A DNA stretch of 64,000 nt from Cladobotryum mycophilum (Eukaryota > Ascomycota > Sordariomycetes > Hypocreales > Hypocreaceae), in the NCBI GenBank assembly GCA_036429605.1, contig CM071590.1:2170001-2234000 (forward strand), given 5' to 3'. Numbering within the stretch: position 1 is the stretch's first letter; every line of letters begins with the position of its first letter. The notes below the pieces were generated by a model. It did not search any database and had not been told where the DNA came from. It saw only the letters and a program-made list of their open reading frames with translations. This document shows, one piece after another, positions 46,771-58,286 of this stretch. The position numbers were made by a program, and so were the translations under genes.

Positions 46771-48990
46771 ATGAAGCCAATCCGATTGCTCACTTGTTCA
46801 TCTTCTCTGCTTCTTCGATCTAGAATCGCCCCGTGTGCAAACCGAGCTGTTACGGCAGCCCGTCATCGCAACTTTACAGTCTCCCCAAGACTCGGCGCGT
46901 TCCAACCGCCCAAGGCGCGAAGCCCAGAAAAAGCCGGCACCATGACTACAACCGCTACTACCCTCAAGGGCCAGCCCCTTGATAAGGCTGTCCTCGATTC
47001 CATGCTTCGACGCCGCATGTTCTATACCCCCTCGTTCGAAATCTACGGCGGAGTTGGTGGTCTCTACGATTATGGCCCGCCAGGCTGTGCTCTGCAGGCC
47101 AACATTGTCGATGTCTGGCGAAAGCACTTCATCTTGGAGGAGGACATGCTTGAGGTTGACTGCACTGCCTTGACTCCCCATGAGGTCCTCAAGACCAGTG
47201 GCCACGTCGACAAGTTTGCCGATTGGATGTGCAAGGATCCCAAGAACGGCGAGATTCTTCGAGCTGACCACTTCGTCGAGGCCATCCTCGAGGCTAGACT
47301 CAAGGGTGACAAGGAGGCTCGTGGTGAGAAGTTTGAAGAGTCGGAAGCTGATCCCAAGAAAAAGAAGAAGAAGGCCAAGTCCGTGGCTTTGAAGCTTGAC
47401 GATGCCGTCGTTCAGGAATACCAAGAGGTCCTGGCAAGAATTGACAATTATGACGGCCCCGAGCTGGGCGAGCTCATCAAGAAGTATGATCTTAAGAACC
47501 CAGAAACTGGTGTCCTCCCCTCGGATCCCGTTGCCTTCAACTTGATGTTCCAGACATCTATTGGCCCCAGCAGCAACCTTCCTGGCTATCTCCGTCCCGA
47601 AACTGCCCAGGGCCAGTTCCTCAACTTTGCCAAGCTTCTCGAATTCAACCAGGCACAGATGCCATTTGCTTCTGCCTCGATCGGAAAGTCATACCGAAAT
47701 GAGATCTCTCCTCGTGCCGGCCTTTTGCGTGTGCGAGAGTTCTTGATGGCCGAGATTGAACACTATGTCGACCCCGAGGGTGGCAAGAAGCACAGCCGTT
47801 TCCATGAGATTGAGGACGTGGAGCTGGTTCTCCTGGATCGCGATACTCAACTTTCTGGAAAAACTGAAACCAAGAAGATGACCATTGGCCAGGCTATCAA
47901 GACTGGTGTCGTCGACAACGAGACTCTCGGTTACTTTTTGGCCCGTATCCATCTCTTCTTGGAGAGAATCGGTGTCGATCTGACTAAGATGCGTTTCAGA
48001 CAACACATGGCTAACGAGATGGCTCACTATGCTTGCGACTGCTGGGATGCTGAATTGCTCACCTCTTCTGGTTGGGTTGAGTGTGTTGGCTGTGCTGACC
48101 GTAGCGCATACGATCTGACTGTCCATGCCAAGAAGACCGGTGCGGCCTTGGTTGTGCGCGAGAAGCTCGAGGAACCCATCGTCATCGAGGAGTGGCATAT
48201 TGATATTGAAAAGAAGAAGTTCGGTCCTCTTTTCAAGAAGGACGCCAAGACAGTCGAGACAGTCTTGGAGGCCACATCACAGGAACAGCGAGAGAAGCTG
48301 GCTAAGGAGCTGAATGACACTGGCAAGCTTACTCTAGAGGTTCCTGGTGTTGGTGATGGCAAGGTTGAGCTCACCAAGGAGCACCTCAAGGTCGAGTTCC
48401 GCAAGAGGACTGAGTACACTCGTGAATTCACACCCAACGTTATTGAGCCATCCTTTGGTATTGGCCGAATCCTCTACTCGCTGATTGAGCACAGCTACTG
48501 GTCTCGCGCCAGCGAAGGTGGTGATGAAGCTCGTGGTGTAAGTACTACCATTCTCGCTATTAGCATTCATGAAGTGTCTAACTTTATTTTCTAGGTGCTT
48601 TCTTTCCCTCCCACCGTCGCTCCCACCAAGGTCCTCCTCGTACCTCTCTCATCCAACCCTCAATTCAAGCCCGCTGTCAAGAAGTTGTCACAAAAATTGC
48701 GCGCCCTGGGTGTCTCCAGCCGCGTTGACGACTCATCCGCCAGTATTGGCAAGCGATACAGCCGAAATGACGAGCTCGGCACGCCTCTTGGCATTACTGT
48801 TGATTTCCAGACTCTGCAAGATAACACCATTACCCTGAGAGATCGTGATTCAACTACGCAGGTTAGAGCTGAGGAGGATAAGATTCTTGCTGCTATCAAG
48901 TCTCTGGTTGAAGGTAGCAAAAAATGGGCCGACGTTGAGGCCGAACTCCCTAAATTCGAAGGTCAAGAGGTTGAGGTTGCTGTTCGATAA
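46771..48990 (+). CDS. GRS1: glycyl-tRNA synthetase, cytosolic and mitochondrial forms from one gene
   Basis: Class II aminoacyl-tRNA synthetase charging tRNA-Gly. Exon 1 is 46771-48537 and exon 2 is 48595-48990 (57-nt phase 0 intron, GTAAGT to CTAG). From the first ATG the product is 720 residues, with an N-terminal presequence rich in Arg, Ser and Leu (MKPIRLLTCSSSLLLRSR). A second in-frame ATG at 46942 (MTTTATTLKG, context GCACCATGA) would give a 663-residue cytosolic form. Family motifs: MFYTPSFEIYGGVGGLYDYGPPG, LRPETAQGQFLNF, QIGKSYRNEISPR-like GKSYRNEISPRAGLLRVREF, PNVIEPSFGIGR and the anticodon-binding domain after about 590 (VAPTKVLLVPL). A lysine-rich insert (KKKKKK) near 200 is typical of eukaryotic enzymes. 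Confidence 0.96.
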
Positions 48991-51709
48991 AATAGATTGG
49001 ATGTCACAAGTAAGAAGAGGGGGGAAAAGGGGCAGCGATGTAACAGAACCGCGTTGAAGAGCGTATTTAGAGTGCATCTAGATATCTTCGAGTAAAAAAA
49101 GGACTGGCTGGCGATTCACGCATTGAGGAATCAGACATGGAAGCAAGGTCATACATGTGATAGGCCGGTCTGCTTTACCACCACAACCTGATACAGCTGG
49201 TTACGTTAAGCCATCTATAACAAGGTGCTAGCAGTAATAATAGTTCACTCAATCCATTTTCTGACAGTAAGATGCCATTTCCTCCTTGCCATTGTAGGAC
49301 GGGCGCTCAGAGTAGCGGTAAGGCAATTAAGATTGCTTCAATCGAAGAGGAATATTGGCGCATGAAGAGCCAATTTATCAAAAGAGGATCTGCAACGGTC
49401 CTCATGCAGGATAACCTGCAGGATAATGACTGTTGCAGGTGCTGGTTGGAGTGCAGTCAATGGTTGGATCTACCCAGCGGAGAACCCCCTCCCTTCCCCC
49501 TGCTAAGGTAATTTTAGCCCACGACCAGGATTATCTTCATCGGGAGACAAATCCGGGATAACTGAGGAGGGGCTTTCTTGGCGGCAACCAGTTGGTTATA
49601 CAATCTCGTGGGTCGAACTGCACAAAAGTATCACTGTGTTCTTTAACGCCCTTCCCTCTTCCGTTGTACGTACGTACGTAGATACAGAGTTTGTGCTACA
49701 GGACAGAGGAATTGCCGGCGTGACGGACGTTGGTTTGGGGAGTTTTTGAAGGAAATGTCGGAGAATGAGATGACATGTGGCGCAGGACGGAAAGGAATGT
49801 TGAGCGTTTTGAGTGTGAGGTTTGTCTCATCGACCCCTTTTCCTCTTGTTGGTTAGAGTCCGCCCCGGGAATGCTGGGGGGATGGAAAACATCGCCGCCA
49901 GTGATGAGGCCAGAGTATGTATGTATGCATTTAGATCCATGAAGAAGTTGTAATGGATGTCATAATACAGAGTAGAAAATAAGGAGAAGAAATCAAGGGC
50001 CCGGCGTCGTATGAGTCTTCTTTCGCCTGTTACTCACACACATATGAAATGGCCTAAAATTGATCGTCAGTTACTATTACAAGCCAACAGTATGTGGAAC
50101 CAACATATGTAGTTTCTTTTTCTTCTTCTTTTTAAGGTCTCTTGTTCCGAGTACTTGGATTTGCCATATCGGCTAGGATGGAGTAGCATTGACTCCTTCT
50201 CTACAACTGAGGTCATGCAAAGACGGTTCGGTTCATGTCAACTAACGAACTGAGTAAGAAGCTTATCGAGATCACATGGACTACCATTCCATACGTGAGG
50301 ATACATACTCACTCCTTTCTTTACCCTTTACCTCATAATTACGGAGTAATATCAGTCATCTCGATGCCTGGACCAATTCTCCGTTCTTGAAGCACGTGTC
50401 CATGCAACGGGACGTGCTCTCGACATGGTGGTGTCTTAGAAGGGGGATCTCGACCTCGCTGAGCCCGACCTTGTAACCCAGCGGGAGAGATCCCGTCATT
50501 CATTTAATCGGCTCGGGGGGGGGGGGTGGTTAAAAAGGATGCGCCTTTGTTGCGTCTAAAAGGTAACAAAAAAAATGGTTCATGGCCATTGTGTTCGTTT
50601 CAGAGAGACAGGTTGGCATAAAGGCAAGGCACAGAGCCTCTGATGATCAACCGAATCAAGGTCATGAGATCCAATAAGAGTTCTTCAAACTGCCCGCCGC
50701 CCACCTTCACCTTCACCTGCCTAGCGATTCTAGGCGAGCGATACGCCGCTGTTAGCGACTAAGGTCAGTAAGGTGTAGCGGCCCTGTTCCCCTAATTTGG
50801 GAGGGTCGCCCACTGCAAGTCGAGCAAATAGGGCACTCCTCAGGGGCTGTTGGTGGCGGCCACACCCCCACCTCAACCAACAACGGGTGTGGCCTTCCGC
50901 ACTGGGCCTGACGCGACTTTTCCCCACACACATGTTTCTCCATGTTTTCACCACTAAACGATACCTGAAGCCCCGTAGTAGCTTTGCTGGCACCTCAAGT
51001 ACACTGGCATCCTTTGTACTACGCGCTAGGTGAAGCACTTCCAACGTTGGTTCTCTCTTTGGTAGTGCAACCTGAAGTTCCCTCTCCCACTTCCTCCCCA
51101 TCCTCACATATCGCTCCAATCTCCTTCTTCCCACACATCCTTTTCCCCTTCTTCTTCTGCTTCTTCTTCTGTATGCTTCTTCTTTCGAACAGAGATCTCA
51201 GGGCGCTGGGCAATTTCCCCTCAGCGCAATCTCGTGCGATCCATTTACGTGCGCAGGGTCTTCTTCTCGACGGTCCGCCTGCCGCCAACCCTCGAAACCA
51301 AAACAACCTTCTCCTTGTGCATGAGTTGTCTCACCAGCGACCTCGCAAGAAAGGCCACCGCTCGCACTCAGCTACATATGCGCCATCAACCCCCGCCTAC
51401 CCACCAATCTGAGCGAGCCAACACTGGCGCAAACGTGCGACCGCTCCTCACATTTCCTTCATTGATCGCTCACTTTTCAACTTTTATCTCTCGCGCGTTT
51501 ATTTGACCGACTAGAACGTTTCCTCGCCGTTGACGGGGCTGCCAATTCAACCCCCTCCCAGTCTTTCTACCTACATACCCATCGTCGAAGGCGACACTGC
51601 CGTTTGTTTTCTATACGTCCCCTCCCAAAAATCTGTTTGGTCCGAGTTTCAGCATATAGACGCCTATGAAATAAGATACCCGTGTTTTCACGTTTTTCTT
51701 TCATTCACC
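48991..51709. other. 2.7 kb region with the CLA4 promoter and leader
   Basis: This runs from the GRS1 3' end to the CLA4 start. It includes a G12 run (50515-50526), a TACTCCGTA copy (50340-50348, minus orientation), and from about 51070 a CT-rich stretch typical of a long leader. No gene is supported. Confidence 0.6.
50515..50526. repeat. poly-G run (12)
   Basis: Homopolymer of 12 G in noncoding DNA. Its true length is uncertain given the evidence for G/C run errors elsewhere in this window. Confidence 0.85.
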
Positions 51710-54660
51710 ATGGCTCAGAATAGGTATGTTTCTGTCAATTGATTCCCACGAGCATCTGAGATGTCATCGCTTTCCGGAGAATCGGCGCCCGAGACTTTTC
51801 GAACTTTGCCTCAATAGATGAGGCTACATGCTGCAATGACCGCCAGTGGTGCATGCATACTTCGGCATGGGAGCGGAATTGCGACTGCGAATCTATAGGC
51901 TTGCTCGTGTCGACACAGCATCGTTGCTTGGTCGACCGTTTTCATGGAGACAAAACAACTCCCTATGCACTGGCCCCATCCGTTTATGCAGATGACTCTG
52001 ATGATGTACTTGATCTGCCACTTAGCTCGATACTAATATTGGCGCAGTGTCTATTCGTCCGGCCAGTTCATGAACCCTGGTCCGGCGCCTCGACCCCCTA
52101 CCGACAGACCAAGACTTAATCTGACGCCTAGCACGAATCTGCCAGGGAGCATGGCTAATATGGCCATCTCTCCCATTCGAAGCACCGCGACATCTACATA
52201 TACCGGCTCTACGATTTCCTTACCGATTGCTCGCCAGCAGACTAATAACACGGACGGTATGGGAGGAGTTGCGGTAAGAAAGGAAGGCTGGGCCTCGGTC
52301 AAGGAGAGCAAGAATTTATTTCAGCCCTGGAAACAAAAGTACCTGATTCTCCGCAAGGAGTCTCTAGGCTTTCACAAAACCGAGGGCGGAAAGGTGTCAT
52401 ATACTCTCTACTTGAAGGATGTCGTTAATGTCGGCAGGGTAGAGGCAGCTGGCATCATCTTCGAGATCAAGCGGAAGCTAGATGGAGCATCCAACAGTCC
52501 CGGCGATGATGACGGTCACACAAAGACCCTACAGATCAAGGTCAAGAGCGACGACGATCTCTACGAGTGGATTGACTTCATCTTTGGTGCATGTCCTGGA
52601 ATGGGTGGTGTTAGCAACCCCACCAACTTCGAACATGCTGTCCACGTTGGCTTTGACCCACAGACTGGGGAGTTTGTTGGACTACCCCCGAATGGTCGAA
52701 GCTGCTGAATTCCTCAGCCATTACCAAGGAAGATTATGAAAGAAACCCACAGGCTGTATTCGAAGTCCTGGACTTCTATACAACAGATTTGGCAAAGAAC
52801 TCCGAAAACCAATCTCCATATGGCGGAATGGTGTCTCCTTCAACTCCTCAGGGTAATAAACAGCTTGGGTACGGGGGAGGGAGCTCCGTGGCACCGCCTC
52901 GTCCAGCCCCCCAAGTAACCCTCAACATAGCCCAAGCTATCCAGCGACGCCTCAGTCTAGTTCACGGCGTCCGACGCCCAATGAGCAGCAAATTCGCCAG
53001 CAGACGCAAAACAACTACATGTCTGCTGAAGCTTTGAGAGAAGAGCAGAAGCGAAAGCAACGAGAAGAACAAGAGCGTCGAGAATTGGAGGAGTATAACG
53101 CTTCTCTCCCTAAGAGCAAGGTACCATTGGCTCAACAAGAGATCGGCGGTGGTGGATATGCAAACACACAGGCTGCGCAAGCTGATCGCTTCAACCCTGC
53201 CAGAGCGGCTCCGCCAGCGCCCAAGCCTACAACCCAGCAAGCTAATGGTCTCCGAGCTCAAAGGCCCGCTCCTTCACCACCAACGGCTGCGTCAACACGA
53301 CCTCCTGTGATCCCTCAGACGAGTTCCAGCTCATCACGAGATCCTGTAGCCCAATCTTCACGGCAGCATGTCAACGCTCAAGGCAGTTCAAATGTTTCGC
53401 GAAACCCTAACGGGGCGCAGGCAACTCAGCCAAGACAACCTCAAGGTCAAACCCAGGTGGCACGCGGTCCTGCCCCTGTTAAGCCATTGAATGTTGCGCC
53501 CAAGGCAACTCAGAATCAAGTTCAGGCTGATATCAAGACTGCCGAGGCTCCACCAGCCAAGCAGCAAACGCCTGCTGAGCGGAAGCAGGATGCTCGGATG
53601 TCAACTATGTCGGAGAATGAGGTGATGGCTAAGCTGAAGGAAGCTGTTTCAAAGGAAGACCCCAATCTTTCCTACTCGAAACAGAAGAAGATTGGCCAGG
53701 GCGCCTCTGGCTCCGTCTATGTTGCCAAGATTAAAGAGACGGCTGTTGGTGTGGCACGCGATCTTCTTCGTCAACAAGGGGCCCGAGCCCAAGTGGCCAT
53801 CAAACAGATGGATCTTGCACACCAACCACGAAAGGAGTTGATCGTCAATGAGATTATGGTAATGAAGGACAGTCGACACAAGAACATTGTCAATTTTCTT
53901 GACGCCTTCCTTCGTAATAACTATACGGAGCTCTGGGTTGTCATGGAATTTATGGAGGGTGGTGCGCTCACGGATGTGATTGACAACAACCCTTCGATTT
54001 CAGAAGAACAAATCTCTACCATTTGTCTTGAGGTGAGTTTACAAATCTATCAAATTTGTATAAGGTTGCAGGCTAGATGCTAACGAGGAGACTTCAGACT
54101 TGCCAAGGATTGCAACATCTTCACTCTCAGAGCATCATTCACCGAGATATCAAGAGCGATAACGTCTTGTTAGATGCCCGTGGTAACGTCAAGATTAGTG
54201 AGTAACCTTGGAAATTATTTGACTACGCTCAAGCACTGACTCTTGTATAGCCGATTTCGGATTCTGTGCCAAGTTGACAGAGACAAAATCCAAGCGAGCA
54301 ACCATGGTGGGAACGCCATACTGGATGGCCCCCGAGGTCGTCAAGCAAAAGGAGTACGGACCAAAGGTTGACATTTGGTCGTTGGGTATTATGGCGATTG
54401 AGATGATAGAATCAGAACCGCCCTACCTTAACGAAGAACCACTCAAGGCTCTGTATCTCATTGCCACAAACGGAACGCCACGACTGAAGAAGCCCGAGAA
54501 GCTGAGCAAGGAGCTCAAAGCCTTCCTGTCTGTCTGTCTTTGTGTTGATGTCAAGAGCCGAGCATCGGCCGATGAGCTCCTGGCGCATGATTTCTTGAAG
54601 CACGGTTGCCCCCTGGCTAGTCTCGCAGAGCTCCTAGCCTTCAAGAAGCACGCAAAATAA
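51710..54660 (+). CDS. CLA4: p21-activated kinase CLA4 (PH + CRIB + kinase), frame broken at two C runs
   Basis: PAK kinase acting with Cdc42 in polarity, septation and cytokinesis. Exons: 51710-51723 (14 nt), 52048-54032, 54098-54197 and 54251-54660. The first intron is 324 nt with a TACTAAT branch; the 14-nt exon gives MAQNS then VYSSGQF. The PH domain is near 82-190 (KEGWASVKESKNLFQPWKQKYLI), CRIB near 195-225 (VSNPTNFEHAVHVGFD), then a Gln/Pro linker with a coiled Arg-Glu stretch. The kinase is near 549-820: GQGASGSVYVAK, VAIKQM, HRDIKSDN, TDFGFCAKL, GTPYWMAPEV. The PH domain separates CLA4 from STE20. The frame breaks inside CRIB (52685-52689) and in the linker (52907-52912); one more C at each restores about 836 residues. 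Confidence 0.9.
52685..52689 (+). other. frame break in CLA4 CRIB region at a C5 run
   Basis: The context is GGA CTA then five C. The CRIB continuation GLPPEWSKLL requires six C. As written, a stop follows within five codons. Confidence 0.92.
52907..52912 (+). other. second frame break in CLA4 linker at a C6 run
   Basis: The upstream frame reads SVAPPRPA; the frame leading into the kinase part reads PSNPQHSPSYPATPQSSSRR. Seven C would join them as PPRPAPPSNPQH. No intron fits. Confidence 0.82.
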
Positions 54661-56108
54661 GGACGTTTAATAGAAGTGACATGCGTTTGAAGTTTTGAGC
54701 ATGGAAAAGAAACGAAGCACCGTCATCTCCCCCTTTGTTTTCTTCTTTGACGGCATTTTCTTTTCGACTGTGGGTTTGGCAGGCAAGAGTGACGATTTTA
54801 TGCTTCGTTCATTGGTCGATTGGCGTTGGGGGTTGGAATCTATTTTCTTGCTTTGCTTACCAACGCCAGTTTTGTCGACTCGAGGCTAGGTGAAGCCTTG
54901 GTCCTTTTTCTTGGCCTTGGATAGGCTTTCACCTTGGGGGATTTATATACCAACATGGTTCATCATGTCGGATTGGGTCCAATGATTCCAGATGTAGATT
55001 CATAGGGTATAGAACGAATAAAAGCTGTTGCTATATTAATGATAAAATTTGGGGTTTAATGTCTTGTGATGTCGTGTCCTATCATTGCGTCGAGCTGATG
55101 TTATTTGTTGATTCCGTTTCCCCCTAGTCATAAATTGATGAATAATATGGACCTACATGGGTTCGGAGTAGCATTCTCTTGTTTCCGAGGATGTGTACTG
55201 TCAATGGCTCATGGTTTTTCGACATGAATCAACAATCAGGGGCACCCGGCAGATTGGTTTCAGAGTTTTGTTTGGGCAGAAGTGCTCTCCAACCACGTAA
55301 AGGTCATTGATTGGAAGTTTGTCGAGAATGATGGACCAATCAGAACAGTCAATCCCAGGGAGCCTCGTGGCTTGTTCAGCTTGGCCTCGTAAGAAGCTTG
55401 GCAACGGCCGTGGAGGGAAGAAGAAGGAGAATAAGGGTCAAGTCTTTGCGAGGGAGTTTCCCAGAATACTAGATATTGGCTACGAAAAGTCTAACGGGGG
55501 ACAAACCGACGTTCGGAAAGTCCCTTTTTATTTCGCCACAGCGTTAGTGGAGGCTGTAAGCTTTTTCTTTTTCTTTCCAACCGTTTAATAGGTTTGTTGC
55601 GGCATCACCGATTTCGCTACAAGGTTGGTGGGACCTCTTAAACGAAGAAAGGGAGGGAGAGAGAGAGTGTGTGTATGTGGGTCGTCTCTCACTCACTCAC
55701 TCCACAAACCGTCCCCGTCGTTGTCAAAATGCTTTGAGCTGGCTTTGGCCCTGTTTAACCCCAACCCTGATGGATGAAGTGAGAGGAGACTGAAAGTGGT
55801 TGAGGTGAGGGACGATAAAAGAAAAAAAAAAGATAAGGGCATCAAGGTCAGATCACCGGCACATGAGGCACTACCGCTCTTTCAAAATCAACACACATAT
55901 TACTATGCCCAAAAGCCCTAGTCATTGGCGACCCCCTTTTTTCCCTCTTTCTCGTCGTGTTGTTGTGACGTGAGCTTAATGGGGGTGTTGGTGGGCGACG
56001 CTGAGCGAAAACCAATGGATGGTGGCAGCTAAGTAGCCCACCTTCTTTAAGCCTCCTCTTCAGGGGCTTGTGTGTTCTGGGGTGTGAGTGTGTGTGTGGC
56101 CTCATGGT

Positions 56109-56120
56109 GGGGGGGGGGGG
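56109..56120. repeat. poly-G run (12)
   Basis: Homopolymer of 12 G in noncoding DNA. Confidence 0.85.
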
Positions 56121-56438
56121 ATGAGAGAACACGAGGATTGGAGCTGGAGAGAGAGGAGAGAAAGGCGGACAAGGAGCAAGGAGAAGAGAGAAAGCCCATC
56201 TGACTGTTTTTCCCCCTGAGTTTTCTTTTTTCTTCCGGGATAGTGTTGAAGGGCTATGCTCAAAGGCTGGTAGTGCCTGTACCTACTGCCTTGGGAAGAA
56301 ATCCCGGGTCGATTGATGTATGTATGCAGGAGAAGTCCATGTCCCGCCTCTGAAGGGTCTAGCAGGGGGAAATCCAAAGTCCCCTTGCAGAAAGGATATC
56401 TCAATGCTACCTTATTAGTACCTACATACTAGGTACAT

Positions 56439-56460
56439 AGGTAGGTAGGTAGGTAGGTAC
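56439..56460. repeat. (TAGG)n microsatellite
   Basis: About five TAGG units, preceded by TACTAGGTAC. Confidence 0.9.
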
Positions 56461-57079
56461 ACACATGCAAATAAAGGGCTGCAACCATTGAGGGCTCTCT
56501 GAAATATCAAAGGTCACTCTATAATGTGCTGCTTTTTGTTTTTATAAAAATGGGTGTCGTGTCAAACACCTCATGGCCAAGCCGGATGGAACGGCCATCG
56601 ATGACGGGCTTGGACAGCAGGTAACCCTTCGACAGGTTGCGAGATGTGGCGGTTGAAATCCGGGGCACAAGGTGCGACCCTATCGATTTTTTTCGAGGGC
56701 TTTAAGAGGAGAAGGGGGAAGAAAAAAAGGACGGCTAGGAATGGCCTGCTAGGTGCTGATCAGTGTGGAGAGAGAGACGGAGGGGGAGACTGGCTGGCTA
56801 GACTCTTTGTCTGTCTGCCCCCCTCCTCTTCGAGAGGGACCCCCCTTTGAGAGGAGGAGGAGGATAGACGACGACGTGGAAGCCTCCAATTTGAACGAGA
56901 AGAAGGGGAGGGGGAGGGGGACGAGGAAAGTCAGTGATCCATCATCCAGTCAATTGGTGATGGTAGGATGAGAGGCTCTCGTGCTCGGTACCTGGTGCCT
57001 GTCTCGACTTGGATGGGCAACGTTGTAAGGCTTGCTACCCGTGTTTCAAAAAATGAGCTGAAGAGGATTGCTGGTGCCC

Positions 57080-57097
57080 TTTTTTTTTTTTTTTTTT
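57080..57097. repeat. poly-T tract (18)
   Basis: Homopolymer of 18 T on the plus strand, 1.2 kb upstream of the Pumilio gene. Confidence 0.9.
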
Positions 57098-57359
57098 GAG
57101 ACGGGTTCCCCCTTGGACGCCATTGATTAGAGGTGCCAATGTGCCAATGTTACCAATCAGTTTTTGTTTAGGTGGTCTCTATACTGGCTTTAGCAGCCCG
57201 CCCGAAGGGTTCCAGGTTCCCAGTAGCAGCAGCTGTCAGGGCCGTCCCAGCAGTGTGTGTCCCAGCAGCGGGTGTGTCCCAGACCTCCCACCCAGCCCAG
57301 TTGCCAGTCCAGTACCCCAAAAGTAGCCCGTGGGTGGGTGGTTTCAAGCACCGCGCTAG

Positions 57360-57485
57360 CACCACTACTCCCTCTATTTGCACCCGCACCACCACACAAG
57401 CACCACAAGCACCACAAGACTACAGCACACTACAGCACCACAGTACAGCACCGCACCGCACCACCACAACCACCACAACCATTTG
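57360..57485 (+). repeat. CAC/ACC-rich low-complexity segment
   Basis: Degenerate CACCACAAG, TACAGCACCA and GCACC units, almost free of T, giving way to a CT-rich leader. It is probably transcribed in the Pumilio-gene leader. Confidence 0.7.
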
Positions 57486-58286
57486 CATCAAAGAAACCAA
57501 CAAATCCCAGGAACTTCCTTCAACCCTGCCCTTTTTTCCTATCTCCTTCTCTCAAACCACTCCCTTCTCTTCCAAACATCCTCACCTCCTCGCTCTCCCT
57601 CCCCCCATGAGGCCTGTACATTGACTCACGACTTCGTTTCTGCCTCCTCCTCTCCTCTCTTAATTTACGCCTCCATCTCTTCCCCCCAGTTGGGCACTGA
57701 CGACGACTTGCTGACGGCTTTTGCCCTTGGACAAGAAAAAAAAAGGCCGTCTCTTTTCGTCGCCAATTTTACCCCAGAGTTGCGTGGTGCGAATCCTCGC
57801 TCTCGCTCCCTTGTGCCCTTGTTTTCTACATCTCGTCTCGGCACTCTGAAAGAAGAGGCGCCCATCCAGTTTCTCTCAGCATCATCTTGTAATACAAGCT
57901 ACGAGACCTCTTTTCTTCCTCTTCTTCTTCTTCTTTTTATTCCTTCCTTTTCTTCCCTTTCGCATTTTACGGTGCACTCCTTTTTTCTTCCTTCTTTTCT
58001 TCTTCTTCTACTTCTTCCTCTTTGCTGGTCTCGTCGCCCGCCGCCCTTGGCCTAGAACGTCTTTTTTTTGCTCTGACACAGCAATACCACGTCATCGTGC
58101 CTTGACCGTTTCGACTTCAAAGACAGCTTTCGACGACTTATCCTCTTTTCATCGCATCGACCTAGACGGAGAAAGGCATCTTTTCAAAAAAGGGGAGAGA
58201 AAAAAAGGAAATAATATCTCCATCTCAATTCGTCAAATACTTGTGGCCGGGTTTATCTTCCCATGCGGCCACCTGGATAATTGATA

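Larger units (their letters stand above)
54661..58286. other. 3.6 kb region with the Pumilio-gene promoter and long leader
   Basis: This lies between CLA4 and the RRM/Pumilio gene. It contains a G12 run (56109-56120), a (TAGG)n tract, an 18-T run, an ACC/CAC-rich segment and a 0.7 kb CT-rich leader. The open frames here follow from this skewed composition. No gene supported. Confidence 0.6.

Noticed and set aside
46798..48437. Several long minus-strand frames
   Set aside because: Antisense shadows of GRS1, caused by its strong codon bias.
50730..51306. Minus-strand frames of 95-134 codons upstream of CLA4
   Set aside because: They fall in GC-rich to CT-rich promoter/leader DNA, are contradicted by plus-strand frames, and show no domain.
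57168..58055. Plus-strand frames of 117-225 codons before the Pumilio gene
   Set aside because: The composition (His/Thr/Pro then Ser/Leu/Phe) follows directly from CAC-rich and CT-rich DNA; more likely leader than coding.
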